DNA from: Grifola frondosa
Taxonomy: Eukaryota; Basidiomycota; Agaricomycetes; Polyporales; Grifolaceae
Reading direction: 5' to 3'
Assembly: GCA_001683735.1 (NCBI GenBank)
Contig: LUGG01000043.1
Location: 124,001-188,000, forward strand
DNA length: 64,000 bases
The notes under the pieces are model-generated. The model was not told the origin of the DNA and made no database searches. It saw only the letters and a list, made by a program, of their open reading frames with translations. This document shows, piece by piece, positions 11,755-23,219 of the stretch. The position numbers were made by a program, and so were the translations under genes. Position 1 is the first letter of the stretch; every line of letters starts with the position of its first letter.

Positions 11755-12592
11755 TCAAAATGCAAGTGTCATCTTCCGCTCCACCACCAGTGCCGAGAGC
11801 AAGATATGATCGAAGTGTTGATGTCCATCCGGGAATACAGTAAGAGTTGCAGCTGGAAGAGGCGGAGAGGCATCTATCGGAGGTGGGACGAAGGACGCGA
11901 GTTGTCTAGAGGACGAGTCGGAGCACTGATCAAAGGTAGACATATGAGTAGTGCGAGGATTAGTAAGTCGGCCACTCACGATACACATAGGAGAACCATC
12001 GTCTAGGGTCGTTCGGCAGTCCCAACGCAAATCGATCGACCCATGTAGCCATCGGAACTTTCGCTGCAAACACTTGTCAACGGGAAGTTGTACGGAACTG
12101 CTTGGTGCTCACTGTCGAATGCCCATCCTTCTGTAGCACATTTGCTAAACGCATCGACTGGTTTCCTATCTTGACGATCGCGCGAGCATGCAATAGTGCA
12201 AGCCTTCACTCGGGCGAAGCACGAGAGATATCACTATTATCAGCGAACTCAACCGCGATACGCATATATAGAAAATGCACTCACTCGAACTCTCCCACAA
12301 ATTCTCCATCTTCATCAATGCCCCGGCGAATAGTCGTGACATACGAGAGCGGCACGAAAGGATTCAGGTTGAGCGCAACGGAGATGTAGTAGATCGGCAC
12401 ACGGTCGCGATCGACATCTCGTGGTGGAAGTAGGTACATGGAATTGTGATCCCACGAGGTGAAAGTGTATATGCGCGGAGTATCTGGACGCTCGAGATGG
12501 GCGTAACTGAAGACAGGCACCACTGAGGTGAATTCAACTTGTAGGAATATTGCGTACATACCGAGGAGGAAGGACACCGACTTCTGTCGCAT
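11755..12592 (-). CDS. DUF6593-like protein
   Basis: Function is unknown. DUF6593 proteins are common small proteins of mushroom fungi. Reading the minus strand, the exon from about 12540 to 12281 gives RPDTPRIYTFTSWDHN, VPIYYISVALN, PFVPLSYVTTIRRG and GEFVGEFE. A second exon gives VKIGNQSMRLANVLQKDGHST. A 55-bp intron (GTGAGC...TTGCAG) leads to RKFRWLHGSIDLRWDC and LDDGSPMCI. After another intron the last exon reads LASFVPPPIDASPPL, LTVFPDGHQHFDHILLSAL and VERKMTLAF, then TGA at 11755-11757. These are the family's usual FVP-SYITT, LDDGSPMC and FDHILLS-ERK blocks. The 5' end is uncertain: an acceptor near 12537 suggests an upstream exon I could not place in phase. Confidence 0.6.
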
Positions 12593-12921
12593 AACTGTGT
12601 ATACTTCGTCAGACGTAGGTCATACAAATGATGATGAGCCGCACTCTGGCAGAGTTTCTGTCGGGGAAGGAGGATGGTCATCGCTGAACGGGTCTGCCAG
12701 CAAGCGTGTTAGCCATGGGTTGCAATAGATGGTGAATGCAGCATACCAGAGCCATCGCTTGCACCGATGATCATGGTGATAGGAGATAAACGCACATCGT
12801 AGCTGTCGTCTGAGAGTGTCACTAAAGTCTGCTGCGATCCTGATGTTCAATGTGACTCAGGTGTGACAATGATGCTATCACACGTCAAAAGCGTGTGACA
12901 TATACACGAACAAAACACAAT

Positions 12922-13461
12922 TTACATGAAGCAACACCACGACTGACCACCGTGCCATCTCACACTGAGACGATCAACGCCTACTAGACCCCTACGCATT
13001 CTCTCCTCCGTTTCTTTCCTCGCATCCTCTAGTTCTGACAACAAAGATTCCATGAGTGACTGAGGTGATGCGGGAAGATCTTCGCGGATGAGGCTCGCAC
13101 CCCTCAGCTTCTCTATGAGCATGATTACGTGGTCTCTAGAGTTCCACTCCAGAGTGCATGGCAAAGGCAAGATGCACCTCAGCCTTGCCCAGAGATCTTT
13201 GAGCTCGTAAGGCGTGACTGAGCCGACCTGGACAGCTCCACAATACTTGTCGCAAGAGAGTACGACATTGCGGCTGTTGTCTAGGTGCCATCTTTGGTTT
13301 ACTGTGCGCGTCACTTGCATAATATGCCCTCTAAGCTGCCTGCTGTCGAGGACTATCATGAGCGCCCATTCATTCATCTGTCCATGCCGAGAGAAATCAT
13401 GAGAGCTCTTGGAGTTCGGAACCGATGACTGCCTTTCTAGAACAATGATTGGGTAGCTCAT
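12922..13461 (-). CDS. Small family protein A (HW/VQVG family), CaaX-like end
   Basis: A single open frame of 179 residues without introns. It shares an architecture with the genes at 16.4 and 17.3-17.8 kb: PIIVLE at the N-terminus, W-AL-I-VL (EWALMIVLD), a central GAVQVGSVTPYELKDLW, and a C-terminal helix region with IREDL. This pattern resembles small Agaricomycete proteins with HWSL near the N-terminus and a G-(V)-VG motif, whose role I do not know. The C-terminus is CCFM, which fits a CaaX prenylation box; the other two relatives lack it. Start at 13461 gives MSYPIIVLERQ, matching the relative's YPIVVIQIP. Coding status is supported by the uninterrupted frame plus the conserved blocks. 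Confidence 0.55.
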   Translation of the reverse strand: MSYPIIVLERQSSVPNSKSSHDFSRHGQMNEWALMIVLDSRQLRGHIMQVTRTVNQRWHLDNSRNVVLSCDKYCGAVQVGSVTPYELKDLWARLRCILPLPCTLEWNSRDHVIMLIEKLRGASLIREDLPASPQSLMESLLSELEDARKETEERMRRGLVGVDRLSVRWHGGQSWCCFM

Positions 13462-14491
13462 TGTGGTCCGTCAAAGCTATCGTATATCTGGAATATGTTC
13501 GGAAATGTGAAGAGTCAGATATGAAGAGTTCTCTGGATAATTCGATGGTGCGAACTCACGAACGCCACAATTTATTGGTGATGTGCTGTCCTTCGGATGA
13601 AGGGGAGATATTTATATTACCTTCAGGCTTTGACGCTTGCAATATCTGATGGGTGGCCAGACAATAAAGCAAGCACAATTCGCAAAGTCGGCGCTTGGAT
13701 CCGCGAGCACCACGTCGATGGGAGTCGGGGCCCAAACAGCAGTACGGCCGACAAGACGTATTATCGATGCTTAGTGCCAAGCACGTTCAAGCGAAGGGGC
13801 GAGGCAGCCACGAAAGAAGTTGATGAAAGACTCAGCGTTATTGTGGCTTGTGACGCAAAAGAGCGGGAGTTTGGCTCACCAGTGCCAATCTTGCTGTCAC
13901 AGCTCACCAGCGTCCGCGAAGACTGAGACGATTTCTTGTGCCACGAAGATTGTAATTGATCATCGAAGGCAAGAACTTTTTGAGTCATGGAGCCATTGGG
14001 AGAGACAAAACTTCGCGAACTTCGGATGATACTGAGAATGGAGAGCACGGTCGAACATCATCTCCTGGAAATCAATGACTACGGTTTCATTGATCGTTAG
14101 ATCTTCAAGCCACAAACGACGGCGCGCGGAGCTCACAAGCGAATATCCGGAGTTGCAAAACCGCTCGCTGGCTTTAGGCAGAATTGTCTCCGTTCTGATC
14201 ATGTCTGATCAAGCAGGATGAAGTGTTGAGACCAAGAAACTACATGACGAGTGCACATGTTTAGTGGTCCCTTGGTCTGTGCTAGGCTGGGTGGGGGCTG
14301 AGACAAGTTGTACTTAGCTGGAGAAATTTGTGGCTAGCCACTAGCGCCCATGTTGTTGCGCCACGCGCCTGCAAGGTGTTTCGAACTCGGCCACATTTCT
14401 GCTCTGTATTTATACCCTTACTATGCTGCAACATTCTAGCACACGTCCTTCCTAATTCCAACATCTAGTCGCTCAGCAAACATTCAAATCC
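13462..14491. other. Intergenic, RCE1 upstream region
   Basis: Several frames of 60-109 codons exist on both strands but none is recognisable. The 3' part should contain the RCE1 promoter; no clear TATA box was seen close to its ATG. Confidence 0.45.
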
Positions 14492-15939
14492 ATGCCAGTA
14501 GTGTTTCCCGGTCCGACTATCTCGCTCAACACCGCTCACGCGTTTGCGGCGTTCTTCACGCTCTCTTACGTGGGGTCGTTGTACATATCGAGAAATGCGC
14601 GTCTCTCCTTCAAGAAGGAGGTCAAAGTTGACCTGCGCGATGGAGAGTCGCGAGAAAAGAAGCGCGACGAGCGGTGGAGGGACGATCCCGACGTGATCCG
14701 TGCGAGGCTGGTGGCTGCGAGCCTCAGCACGGTGGTCAGCTGCCTAACCGTGCTCGTATTGATGCGCAGTTTGGTGCCGGGGTACCTGGTTCGTATAGAT
14801 TCAAATGGGCTCGTGACATCGGTCTCATCTCTAGAAAAGCCATTCGTCGTGGTTCTGGAGTCTACGCTCGCACGACTGGGTTTCACTCTCGAGTTTAACG
14901 ACCAGCAGCGATTCTCCATCGTCTGGCCCTGTCTTGTTGCACCCATTCTCTACCTAGGTCCGTTGTTTGGCTGTTATCTTGCCAGTTCACTGCCGTTCCA
15001 GCAGCGCTGGAGCTGGCGGGGCAGTGCTGCCCCGATCGTGATGACGTGGATGGGTTTGAGGAATTATATAATGGTGAGTTTGCATTTAATTTCTCTCTCA
15101 TTCGGTGTATCTCTGTGGCTCTGTGGTTTTGTCGCCGGGGAGAACGCTTTGATTACTGTTGGAAATCGTCCGTTGATTGCTTGATATGGTATAAACGGCA
15201 TGCTGCATTGTTCCTTCTTCCCATGCCTTCCATCCCGCTCGCATATGCATCAGATTATCAGCGTGTTTAATTCATAGTGTGCTGACCGCTAGTCTGTGTG
15301 ATATAGGGCCCTATCACCGAAGAGATTGTATTTAGAGCATGCATACTCTCTGTATACCACATGGCAGGCGTGTCGCACGCGAAGATGATTTTCCTTACTC
15401 CGTTTACTTTCGGCGCTGGTGTGTAGCATATGCCCTTGTTCAGGTTCAACGTCTTGATTTACTCTGCGGCTAGCCCATATCCATCATGCATGGGAAACCT
15501 ACAACCGCTACGGGCGGAACATGTCCGCCTTGCAACATGCTCTGATTGGCACTCGTATGTGGTGTTCTGTTCTCTCTCACGCAGCGGTATAACCGTCGGA
15601 CAGTCTTCCAGCTTACCTACACGAGTCTTTTCGGATTCCACTGTGCATTCCTCTTCCTGCGCTCTGGTTCGATACTGCCATCCCTCACATCGCATGTCTT
15701 CTGCAACATCATGGGTCTCCCGCGGTTCCGTGAAGACGTGCTGCGGTACCCGCAGTGGCACTATAGTAAGTGAACGGCATCCCGCCACATATACATCCCT
15801 CTGACTTTCCATTCGTGCAGTAATCAGGACTATGTACTGGATGGGCATCGCAGGCTACATTTACACGATGATACACTGGACACAGGCACCGGACAGCTTG
15901 TATTGGCCCGTGCCGGGGCTCAAGCTCGGCCGATACTAA
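14492..15939 (+). CDS. RCE1: CaaX prenyl protease 2 (Rce1/type II CAAX endopeptidase)
   Basis: Rce1 is an ER-membrane protease that removes the last three residues of farnesylated or geranylgeranylated CaaX proteins such as Ras and fungal pheromones. Five exons join in phase: 14492-15073, 15307-15418, 15474-15554, 15604-15765 and 15821-15939. The protein has several hydrophobic segments and the three ABI-family motifs: EEIVFR (catalytic Glu pair and Arg) in exon 2, FGAAH in exons 2-3, and HVFCN in exon 4. FQLTYTSLFGFH and GLPRF are also typical. The last exon ends GLKLGRY. The first intron (233 bp) is longer than the others (about 49-55 bp). ATG 14492 is the first in frame and is followed by a hydrophobic segment. 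The gene appears intact. Confidence 0.92.
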
Positions 15940-16441
15940 GGGATATTTTTAAACACTGAATGGATTGGGTGTGATTGGATTTATCACGGTATACAATGGT
16001 GTGCGATCGTTACATCGATACCTTTGTTTTCGCTCCGATTTAGAAAGAACATCGCTTGACTGGAATGCAAGAACCCCGTTACTCACCTCGTGATAGGTAT
16101 CCGCGACGGCCCTGATCGAGGGCACTGCTGAGACGTATCCGGAAACTTGAATTAATATTGGTGGGTTACCTATTTCGCTTTCTGTGCTTAGGTTTTATTG
16201 TTCGGCGGGGCTGAGAGGGCCTGGACCTATCAAAGCGCACAAGCTCACGCATGCATCGGTCAATGATAACATCAACACAAGGCACAACATTCGCTATGGC
16301 TGCTTATAAGGCCGTTTAGTAGGTTATGCTGCATGCCAACACGTCGTTTTGGTATCAGATCCATACCGCACAGGCAAGATAATTTTCCCTTCTATTATTC
16401 TGGCAAATGTCTCACCGCCTCCTGCGTGGCAGTTTATTTCG
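15940..16441. other. Intergenic between RCE1 and family gene B
   Basis: No coding exon was recognised. This probably holds the RCE1 3' UTR and the promoter of the next gene. Confidence 0.5.
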
Positions 16442-16945
16442 ATGTCGTGCTCTCTAGCGCCGAGTGACCAACCTATCTATCCGATAGTCGTGATCCAGAT
16501 CCCGGACACACACTGGTCACTCATGATCATCACCGACGAGGACACTGGGCGCGGAATGTGCTGTCAAGCTGCCTTCCATCGTGGTTCAGTGTCCGAGTGG
16601 GAGTCGACTATCACACTAGAGTCAATCGGCGTCCCCTCAACTATCACTTGTGTCGGCGGCGTCCAAGTCGGCACTGTCAAGGCCGGTGACCTCGAGCGCG
16701 TGCGGAGCATACTCGCCCAATATCGTATTGAGCCTGAGCTCCTGAATGACGGTACTATCCACGGGAGCTACGTGTGTGACCTCATCAACCTGCTCAAGGA
16801 GGGGGTCATCCGGGAAGACCTGCGAAATAAAGACGTCACGATGGGCCACTTGCGCGCAGATCTTGTGCAATCAAAGTACATGACATCGGAGGCGGCCGAG
16901 AAGGGCTCAGTGACTCCGTGTATCTGTTGGAAATCCAACCCATAA
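16442..16945 (+). CDS. Small family protein B (HW/VQVG family)
   Basis: ATG 16442 starts a 167-residue frame (MSCSLAPSDQPIYPIVV). The frame is open further upstream, but without a nearby ATG. Key blocks are DTHWSLMIITDED, a stretch with CCQAAFHRG, a central CVGGVQVGTVKAGDLERV, then VCDLINLLKEG and VIREDL. The order and spacing match genes A (12.9-13.5 kb) and C (17.3-17.8 kb), so the three are paralogs despite low identity. No introns are needed. The HWSL and GG(V)QVG blocks recall small Agaricomycete-specific proteins of unknown function. No signal peptide or membrane segment is evident. Confidence 0.58.
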   Translation: MSCSLAPSDQPIYPIVVIQIPDTHWSLMIITDEDTGRGMCCQAAFHRGSVSEWESTITLESIGVPSTITCVGGVQVGTVKAGDLERVRSILAQYRIEPELLNDGTIHGSYVCDLINLLKEGVIREDLRNKDVTMGHLRADLVQSKYMTSEAAEKGSVTPCICWKSNP

Positions 16946-17282
16946 CTGGCGGTCTCTAGATCGTGGCTGGGACGCGCGCATGTTTCTTCCGTACCGGACG
17001 CCGCTGATTTCGTTGCGGTCATATGGGCTAATTTAGGATGTATATATTCGCCTCATGTATACCCATATTCATTTCTGTATTCGGAACTTTGGAATAACTG
17101 GTACTCTTGTATCTATCCATCGACACTGTCGTCGGACAATTTACTTTCTTCATCGTGACTCCACCGTGACCATGTGACAGAATTCATGTCACCGTCGTTT
17201 CTTGAACTGGCACTGCGGCGCAACCATCGAGTACTGAGTGGGTTTGAGCGCGGCACTTCAGTGCATTGTCGTTTCCGGAGTT

Positions 17283-17834
17283 TTATTTCTCACCTTCATT
17301 ACTGTTTTCACAGGGCTCGCGGTCTGGAGAGTTGCAACGCCGCAAGTCTGCGGTGGGATCATGCGCCGAAACGACACATTTGTAGCGGGTGATAAAGAGG
17401 CGTTGTCCATTCTGCTCGCGATCTTTCTGCGTCATTATGCGAGCCGCTTCCAGATCAGCCGCAACGGCGCTTTCGAAGAGAAGTCTTGGGGCTGCAAGAT
17501 CATCCCGGAATTGGACGAAGTCGAGAGTCCGCAGCTGGCGCATGTGCTCCAATGCGATAGTTGTGCATTGCCAATCCGGGTGTATTGATATCGTAGCGTT
17601 CTCCATAACGGCCAAGAGTCTGTCCAGGTCGCAAGACTTGATCGAGGCTACCTGGACACCCCCCATGAAGCTTGAGCCAGTGGCGCACTGTAGCGGTTCG
17701 TTCTTACACACATCCGCTGGCCACCACATCACTTCGTTTGTCGCCTCGTTGACGAGGACGCCTACCCCCCAGTGGAGATGTTTCGCTCGTTCTGCGTCGG
17801 TGACGTTTCGGAATTGGCCTATAAACACCACCAT
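17283..17834 (-). CDS. Small family protein C (HW/VQVG family)
   Basis: Minus-strand frame starting MVVFIGQFRN at 17834; an in-frame ATG at 17894 is also possible. It has HLHWGVGVLVNE near the start, MGGVQVASIKSCDLDRLL in the centre, DWQCTTIALEHMRQLRTLD and a FRDDLAAP block. This is the same order as in genes A and B, so it is a third paralog in 5 kb, convergent with B. The last 40 or so residues look unstructured and may be intron read-through. The role is unknown. Confidence 0.55.
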   Translation of the reverse strand: MVVFIGQFRNVTDAERAKHLHWGVGVLVNEATNEVMWWPADVCKNEPLQCATGSSFMGGVQVASIKSCDLDRLLAVMENATISIHPDWQCTTIALEHMRQLRTLDFVQFRDDLAAPRLLFESAVAADLEAARIMTQKDREQNGQRLFITRYKCVVSAHDPTADLRRCNSPDREPCENSNEGEK

Positions 17835-18511
17835 GCGTGACGGCCGTGAGCGTAGCTTGATCAAAAACTGCGCGATACGGGATGTGGTCCTCATTCGCGA
17901 TCAGAAGGCGTTCTAGAGTTGGATATGGGCCAGAGAGGTGACGGAAGGACAGTAACTGCACTTGGTTCTGACGGTTATTGGTTTTTGGAGCGGGCGGCTC
18001 TCCTTCCGTCGTGTCGAGAAGCGCCGGAGCCACAAAGGTCATACACGCGGTCCACCTTTGTGGGCCAGGTTGAACATTCGCGGAGATCTGGCTTTCCATA
18101 TTAGTAAGTTGCTTTGTCGCACTATGTGGCGCCTTTGTCGCTAACCGGATCTGGCAAGTGATATAAAACGGTTCAGCTCCCGGCCTCCTTCCTTACATCT
18201 TTCCTTGTCTTTGATTCCTTCCTCTGTGCTGTCTCTGCCCGAACTTCGACAATACTAGCTCCGTCCTATTGTGCGTTTCAATTGTAACCGCTTGTAGGAT
18301 TTCCATGTGAGTATCCTAATACCAATGGATAAACTTGCTCCAGCCGACTAGATCGGTATTAAATTCCTCATCATACCCGTCGCTCGATATTTTCCGTCTT
18401 TCTACGAGCCACCGTCTTACATCCCCCGTCCCTTTTACTTTTACGTCTCACACCCAGAGCTCACGCTCACCTCCCTTTTATTCCAAGCTATCATTTATCA
18501 AACCGACTATC
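17835..18511. promoter_or_regulatory. Divergent promoter region of gene C and the coiled-coil gene
   Basis: These 680 bp separate two divergently transcribed genes. A pyrimidine-rich tract precedes the ATG at 18512 (about 18170-18500), typical of fungal leaders. No exon was recognised. Confidence 0.35.
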
Positions 18512-19456
18512 ATGGCCATTCGCAACAAGCACTGCGCCACGTCCGCCATGGACGTTTCCCCCGACACCGTCAAGTCGGCGAGAACCAGAAAGTTCCCAAG
18601 TCTGTTCACGCTTCTAGGCGTGAAAGCCAGGTTCGGTATATCAGTCATTATCCCGGGCATTCGCGCCACACCTCCCTCCTCACTCCCCTCTCCCACTTCC
18701 TCCTCGTCTACCTCACCAAGCCGCCATCTCCTTGGCGCTCTTCGCGCAAGCTGCCCGCTATCTCGACGGATGTGCATGGCCGGGCCAAGCGCTCGGCATA
18801 CTTCCTCCCTCGTCCTCCCCTCCCTACTCCTCCTTCCCGCTCGCCGACGGCTGCCTCCGCCACCCGGTGCCCGCGCTGTCGGGTCTCCGAATTCGACAAG
18901 GTCGTCTGCACGGCTGCCGTCTGTGCCTTGCAGAAGGAGGTCGAGGTTCTACGCCAGGAGCGCGAGCTCCTCCTCATGCGTGAGGTCGAGCGGTTCGAGG
19001 AAATCCAGAAGCTACATGCCACTATCGAGGAGGTCTCACACGCCGTCGCTGCTATGGAGGCTGCCAAAGCACGTTCGGCGACCTTTTTCCCCGCCGAGAA
19101 ATACACCGATTCTGCTTTTGAAGACGAAGATTACCTTTACCAAGTATGTTTCTGCATTCTCTGCTTGTGATATTCACTCATTTATTCCGGCTCTTTAGAT
19201 GAAGATGGCTCGCATGGCTAAGTACGACGCTCGGTCAGCTGACCGAGCGCAGTACATCATGTCCCCCAAGGACAAGTTCACCGCGCTCCCTAAGCGAACG
19301 CGAAGGGGCGCAGTAGTCCATGAGCGGTGCATTTCGGATGAGAGCACCTCCAGCACGCTCACAGAGGCTACCGTTGTGAACCACGACGACGTGTCGGTGA
19401 GTACTACGGAGAGGAAGTCGTCTCCCATCGGGGTTGTGGAGGGGGAGCGGCTGTGA
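18512..19456 (+). CDS. Hypothetical coiled-coil protein
   Basis: Three exons join in phase: 18512-18619, 18721-19143 and 19199-19456. The start reads MAIRNKHCATSAMDVSP. Exon 2 is Ser/Pro-rich, has a CPRC pair (TRCPRCRVSEFDKVVC), then a long heptad-type helix (ALQKEVEVLRQERELLL, EVERFEEIQKLHATIEE) that should form a coiled coil. Exon 3 is charged (MKMARMAKYDARSADRAQ) and ends GVVEGERL. The donor GTGAAA at 18620 was chosen over alternatives because it keeps phase with exon 2. I do not recognise the family; a scaffold or nuclear role would be speculation. Confidence 0.6.
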
Positions 19457-20688
19457 GAAGGGGTAGGGACCGGGGAGCTTGCCTGCGCATATGGGTACGT
19501 GAGCTCCCAATGTTTGCACGACGTTGACTGATGGCAACGGATAGTGCGGGCAATGTGCGCTAAGACAGTATATACAACCGCACTCCGAGTCTAGGTGAGC
19601 GGTAGGGGTTGCGACCAATGTCGGTCGATGAGAAAGTAGGTAGGGTTGATAGAAAATTAGATACATGGCAATATTTCCGTGAATTTAGCACGGGTTCTTT
19701 GTACCGGCCGTGATACGCCGAATTAGAGGAGCAAAGATCATTGGTATCAGTATATTCATATACTGGTGAGCCCATAGTCACCCCGAAGTCTCGTTAGGTC
19801 TGACTTAACACCATTTTCCCTTAGTCCCTCGTCGCATTCGGTCACGCCGCTCCGTGCACAAGACAACCCACCGACTATTCACGGATTGTAGTCAGTCATT
19901 CTGTACTAGTATCTGTATCACGTCTTGTACCATCTGTATTTCTCACATTCTGTGGCACTTCGTAGATGAATGCCATCCTAGCGACCGTTCGTCGCAGCTT
20001 GTGGGAATATTACACCCTTGATTCTCTTCAAGCATGATATCTGCGCGCTGCTCCGCAAGCAGGGCGGTTCTTGGGTGTTGTGCATGATGTTTAACGGTTC
20101 TGATTCCTGATTCTAAGGCTGTTTAAATATCACTGTGCTTCGCGTTGCTCTCCGCAAGTCAAATCGCCGGTCAAGTGCTGGCGTTTGCATATGTTTCGAC
20201 ACCAAGTTACTAGGTTCATCGTGCAATTTGTCGATCCGGTTTCTTCTTGCGTATCATGAAACTATATCTCTCAGACTCTTTATGACTTGTGAGTCCGAGA
20301 GCCTAGCCTGATACGTGGGCGGTGCTCCTGTCACACCGCCTGCGAATGACAGTATCATGATATCCATGCGGAAAGGTTGCTTAGTGGTTCTTATTGAGTA
20401 CCCCGAAATTGGAGCAACAATTAGAATGATCATATATCGTGGTCGAAGATAAATAGCGCACTCCTTGATTACCTATCCACAACAGTGCTGGGCAATGCTG
20501 GTAGTCCGCTATGTCTGACATAGCATCCATCGTTCCGGATCCAAAGCAAGTGCTCATATCTTTTCCTATCGTAATTGAAAGCTGAAGTGCTATTATTCTA
20601 GGACCATCACCTCAATACTATTTTATACTGCAACTGGTGCGAATTCGTATCTTATTACGTGCGCTATGCTGAGATAGATTTTGAATGA
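19457..20688. other. Intergenic, no gene seen
   Basis: Low coding signal on both strands and no recognised exon. It borders the relic-rich zone that begins with the E1 fragment. Confidence 0.45.
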
Positions 20689-20985
20689 AGCGCTGTCTTG
20701 CTACGACCACGGATCGAGGAGCTGTGCCCGTTCCCCTTCGAAGGTCTCTTGAGGGTACTAACGCAGTATGGGAATGCTGGAGAAATCATATGGTTACAAG
20801 AGGAGCCTCGGAATCAAGGCGCGTGTGCGCACGTTGAGGGCAGAATCAACACTGTACTCGAGAACTTGGGCCAGGATCGAAGAGTTTCTTATCAAGGGCG
20901 GAAGGAAGATGCTGTTTCTGCTCCAGGGATTTCCAGGCTGTACACGACACAGCAGAAGGCTGTCATTGAGGCCGCCTTCCAATAA
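20689..20985 (+). pseudogene. C-terminal fragment of a DHTKD1/OGDH-type dehydrogenase E1
   Basis: The frame between a TGA at 20686 and the stop at 20985 encodes the C-terminal transketolase-like region of a thiamine-diphosphate 2-oxoacid dehydrogenase E1: RIEELCPFPFEGLL, YGNAGEIIWLQEEPRNQGA and GRINTVLENLG. RIEELCPFPF and QEEPRNQGAW are typical of the 2-oxoadipate form (DHTKD1) as well as OGDH; here the conserved Trp is Cys. No other E1 exons were found next to it, and there is no start codon, so this is a relic. Two larger E1 relics lie at 28.6-30.35 and 49.5-50.7 kb and contain the N-terminal and central parts. Confidence 0.7.
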
Positions 20986-21631
20986 ATTTGTACTGTACGT
21001 TGTCGTTTATTTATGATATTTTGTTATTCTGACTGGAAATTTAGGGAATTTTGTTATGTACGAAAACGTGCTTGTAACATTAAGTTTAGGAGGTCTATCT
21101 AAACCGACACTGTCAACTGAACTCTCTGTCGTGGCTGAACTAACTTGTGCATTCTTCCCAACGTTAACCTCGCGTCATGCGCCATGTTGGAGACTATGAA
21201 CCTATCCACAATTTGTCCGATAAGTCAATCAGACTTGGACGGAACTTCTTTTTGTGGTTCGATTTCAACTTGATAGGAGGTACATATCTCTACTGTACCA
21301 GCACTTCCCTGCTCACCTATGCGCCTTCCAGGGTTGCATTTAGACGACCGCCAACCAGTATCGAACGCCACTTGCTACCGCTGGATCAAATTAGCTCGCC
21401 ACAGAACTAGGGCAATCGAAACGGACCTTCCATTCGAGTTGCGACCGGTGAAGGTAGTGCCTTCTGCGACACTCATTTTTGAGTACAGATACAAAGCCGT
21501 GGGGATGCCTTCCTCCCACAATTGACTCTCTTATTCCAGGAGACTTTGGAATATATGTTCCGGGTCAGTAATTATGATGGCTGTGTTACGTATATTATAT
21601 GATCCCGGAAGCTCACAAACATCGTGCTCAG
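20986..21631. other. Intergenic or unplaced 5' exon region
   Basis: Frames at 21177-21525 (+) may include a 5' exon of the following HNH-like gene, but no match to that family's N-terminus could be supported. Confidence 0.3.
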
Positions 21632-22466
21632 ATGACAGAACAATTGGATTCGTTGAGGTCACTACGTCTTTCGTGGAGGAAGACGAAATGGCTCAGGAGT
21701 ACCTGAAACGGCAGGTAATAATATCCGCCTAGTTCCGTACCGGTGGGGCTGTTTGCTGAATGAATGTCCGCTCTTCAGCATGCGACGACACCATCTGTAA
21801 TTACCAAGTATGAGATGGCACCGTCCATAATCGCCGAGGTGCGATCAAGAGATCACGACACATGCGTCATCACTGGAACGTCGTTGGCAGATTCCGAAGT
21901 TGTAGTGTCGTGGATTTGCCCTCCCACTCCTGTGACCACGAAGGTATCACCTTCTGCTTGTTGCAAAGCGTTGCCATCTCAATATATGCTATAGCCTATC
22001 AGTTTCAAACTCCACGAGTCATTGATATACGAAGATCTCACACCGTACTTGTCCCCGTCTAATGCTTTGGTACTGCGCCATGACGTCGCTGAACTCTTCA
22101 CGCGGAACATGATTGGAATTGACGTTGACGTGAGTGCATTGCGCACTTCGCTTGCGCCTTAGGTATTGACATTGTGTGCAGGACAACTACAGGATCTTCT
22201 TTTTCGTCCTATTGGATGACTGCCCCAACATCTCTCCTCTCTCCCACCTCGATGTTTCATCTATGGACCCTTCCGTCCGTCCGAGCGACATCGTGCTCCG
22301 CAAGCGCTTCATCAGATGCCTACATATGAATTTTGTGGGCGGCAGCATCAAAGACGACTACCGCGAGTATGATATTGATGGATACATGGATTTGTTGGGT
22401 GTGTTTGACCATACAGTGGACCGGACGACCCGGAATTTCAGACGAAGCTTGGAAAAAGGTGTTTGA
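21632..22466 (+). CDS. HNH-nuclease-like basidiomycete protein, possibly degenerate
   Basis: Exons after the acceptor at 21631 join as DRTIGFVEVTTSFVEEDEM..., then TKYEMAPSIIAEVRSRDHD|TCVITGTSLADS and WICPPTP, then SPSNALVLRHDVAELF and IGIDVD|DNYRIFFF, and finally LSHLDVSS and DIVLRKRFIRCLHMN. This layout (R-D-x-CVITG, W-PP, SN-L-LR-DV--LF, F-IDVDDNYRI, LR--F--C----N) matches fungal HNH-endonuclease-domain proteins. Those proteins usually carry substitutions in the catalytic His/Asn, and here the CVITG Cys is retained. Near 22.4 kb a more family-like C-terminus (SDEAWKKVFEYYLRQR) lies one frame over, hinting at a frameshift. The N-terminal exon is missing or unrecognised. Confidence 0.42.
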
Positions 22467-22545
22467 GTATTACCTGCGACAGCGACGTCCGCTGACACAA
22501 GAGTATGTTATGTATGGTGTATATTCCATGTGCCTCACGTGCTAA

Positions 22546-23219
22546 CTGAGCATTATATAGCCAGAAAGAGATTATTTATTCCTCGACATGATCATGTTTC
22601 CTGTCTGCTACTTATCTGAAATCAGTTGAAGTCCCTTGACGGCTATCGGGCTCGTATTCGGGAAATGCTCGCGGTTCTTCTTTCCCTATTATCACGTCCG
22701 CGATTTCGACATTAACATGAGTTCGACTTAACCAGAATTATCTTCGGAGTCCGTAGAAGCTAGGTAGGTTTCCAGAGACAGACGGCTTGGGCAAGGCGGT
22801 CGTTTCGTACGATGAGATGGCCGCTTCAATAAGGAGAAACAGCACGCGCTAATATACGTGCCTATTCGCGTTACGCTTTGGCGCCTGTTAACTACGTGTT
22901 CTTCATTTTGCGATGAGGGCTCGGTCTTAAAACTAATTGTCTAATTATTGGCTACCACCTTTCATTAATTCATTATGTGATACTGAGAGATATGCAGGAC
23001 GTGGAGAGTCGAGAACTAGAAGCGCTGAATATTACGTTGTGCGAGCCTCCGCATTCCAGACTGCCTTTACCCTTTTTCCCCAGCATCACGTCTCCGGGGC
23101 TTTCTGCTTCAACCCACAATCCAGTTACAAATTGCTGTAAATCTATCTTCGAGTGAGTACTCAAATCCGCCTAACGGAGCTCTGAGACACTAAGCTTCTC
23201 ATGACAGCATTCACAACAA
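22546..23219. other. Intergenic upstream of NLR-1
   Basis: No recognised exon. The helical N-terminal domain and microexons found upstream of the other NLRs were not seen here. Confidence 0.45.

Noticed and set aside
17389..17916. Plus-strand frame of 175 codons opposite gene C
   Set aside because: It is antisense to a frame with family motifs and has none of its own.
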